The translations under genes were made by a program, and so were the position numbers. Under the pieces are notes generated by a model. That model made no database searches. It was not told the DNA's origin and worked only from the letters and a program-made list of their open reading frames with translations. A DNA stretch of 6,369 nt from Hyphomicrobiales bacterium. GTDB lineage: Bacteria > Pseudomonadota > Alphaproteobacteria > Rhizobiales > Beijerinckiaceae. Where the stretch lies: contig OMIJ01000279.1 in NCBI GenBank assembly GCA_900299065.1, positions 1 to 6,369 of the forward strand. Direction: 5' to 3'. How positions within the stretch are numbered: position 1 is the first letter of the stretch; the number at the start of each line of letters is the position of its first letter. This document shows positions 6,168 to 6,369 of this stretch, one piece after another.

Positions 6168-6244
6168 CAAAACATCCAAGCTCGTCAATTCAACCCGATA
6201 CCAAATATTAAAGGCTTAGGGATTGCGTGAAGCTTTGAGACAGA
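6077..6244. other. Intergenic remainder without a clear feature
   Basis: Between the inverted repeat and the stop of the right-edge gene I see no convincing gene or RNA. It is AT-rich compared with the genes. A weak imperfect inverted repeat (AAAGCTT against AAGCCTTT, minus strand, roughly 6209-6237, 12-base loop) could be a poor attenuator for the upstream gene but lacks a T-tract. A TATAAA on the minus strand near 6098-6103 lacks a good -35 box. Confidence 0.5.
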
Positions 6245-6369
6245 TCAATTAGCATAGGCCCGATCGATGAAGCCTGATTTGTCCAATTGCTCGACGAGAC
6301 TGGCATCGTAGAAATAATCGGCTTTATGTTTTTTCAATTCTCTATGTGTGAAGAGCTGCATGACAAGGG
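6245..6369 (-). CDS. C-terminal fragment of a probable NitT/TauT-type substrate-binding protein
   Basis: The minus strand is open from the right edge to TGA at 6245-6247, giving the last 40 codons of a gene that starts outside the window. The tail contains ADYFYDASLVEQLDKSGF and then I-D-R-A-Y. An aromatic-D-x-S-hydrophobic segment followed by L-x-x-S-G-F-I-D-x-x-Y is the common ending of SsuA/NMT1-type ABC binding proteins, recognised from memory of that family. It differs from the end of the binding protein at 3117-4139, so it is not a direct copy of that gene. It could belong to the same regulon as a second receptor or to a separate transporter. With so little sequence, the family call is moderate only; that it is coding is supported by the open frame and the biased composition. 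Confidence 0.5.
   Translation of the reverse strand, partial: LVMQLFTHRELKKHKADYFYDASLVEQLDKSGFIDRAYAN

Noticed and set aside
6209..6237. Intrinsic terminator after the right-edge gene
   Set aside because: The stem is short, bulged and AT-rich with a 12-base loop, and no T-run follows on the minus strand.

Overview
All recognisable genes in this window lie on the minus strand and read from high to low coordinates. They form what looks like one operon running from about 6004 past the left edge. Base composition is roughly half GC. The gene styles (NitT/TauT-type ABC transporter, LuxA-like flavin monooxygenase, adrenodoxin-type ferredoxin) suggest a proteobacterium, most likely an alphaproteobacterium such as a Rhizobiales relative. 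That assignment is an inference from style, not proof.

Layout in the direction of transcription: (a) 6245-6369, the last 40 codons of a gene entering from the right edge, with an ending typical of NitT/TauT-type substrate-binding proteins. (b) 6005-6244, a 240-base gap with a possible sigma70-like promoter, a 21-base inverted repeat just upstream of it, and a doubtful 52-codon ORF. (c) 5231-6004, an alpha/beta hydrolase with a full catalytic triad and a non-ATG start. (d) 4856-5212, a [2Fe-2S] ferredoxin. (e) 4185-4838, an unusual protein whose C-terminal half resembles the rubredoxin-like zinc-ribbon tail of bacterial 3-hydroxyanthranilate 3,4-dioxygenase, without the recognisable cupin iron-binding motif. 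(f) 3117-4139, 2325-3113 and 1549-2328, a complete ABC importer: periplasmic binding protein, ATPase, permease. (g) 411-1508, a luciferase-like flavin-dependent monooxygenase. (h) 1-382, the N-terminal 127 residues of a second alpha/beta hydrolase.

Spacings within the run are short: 18, 17, 45, 3, -4, 40 and 28 bases. This supports co-transcription. The parsimonious reading is a dedicated uptake and catabolic operon. The importer brings in a small organic compound, the flavin monooxygenase (perhaps with the ferredoxin and zinc-ribbon protein) oxidises it, and the two hydrolases cleave the products. The substrate cannot be read from the sequence. The transporter family covers sulfonates, taurine, nitrate, pyrimidines, aromatic acids and more. 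No flavin reductase, ferredoxin reductase or regulator is visible in the window.

The most novel element is the 217-residue zinc-ribbon protein next to the ferredoxin in this uptake/monooxygenase setting. No RNA genes, CRISPR arrays or mobile elements were seen.
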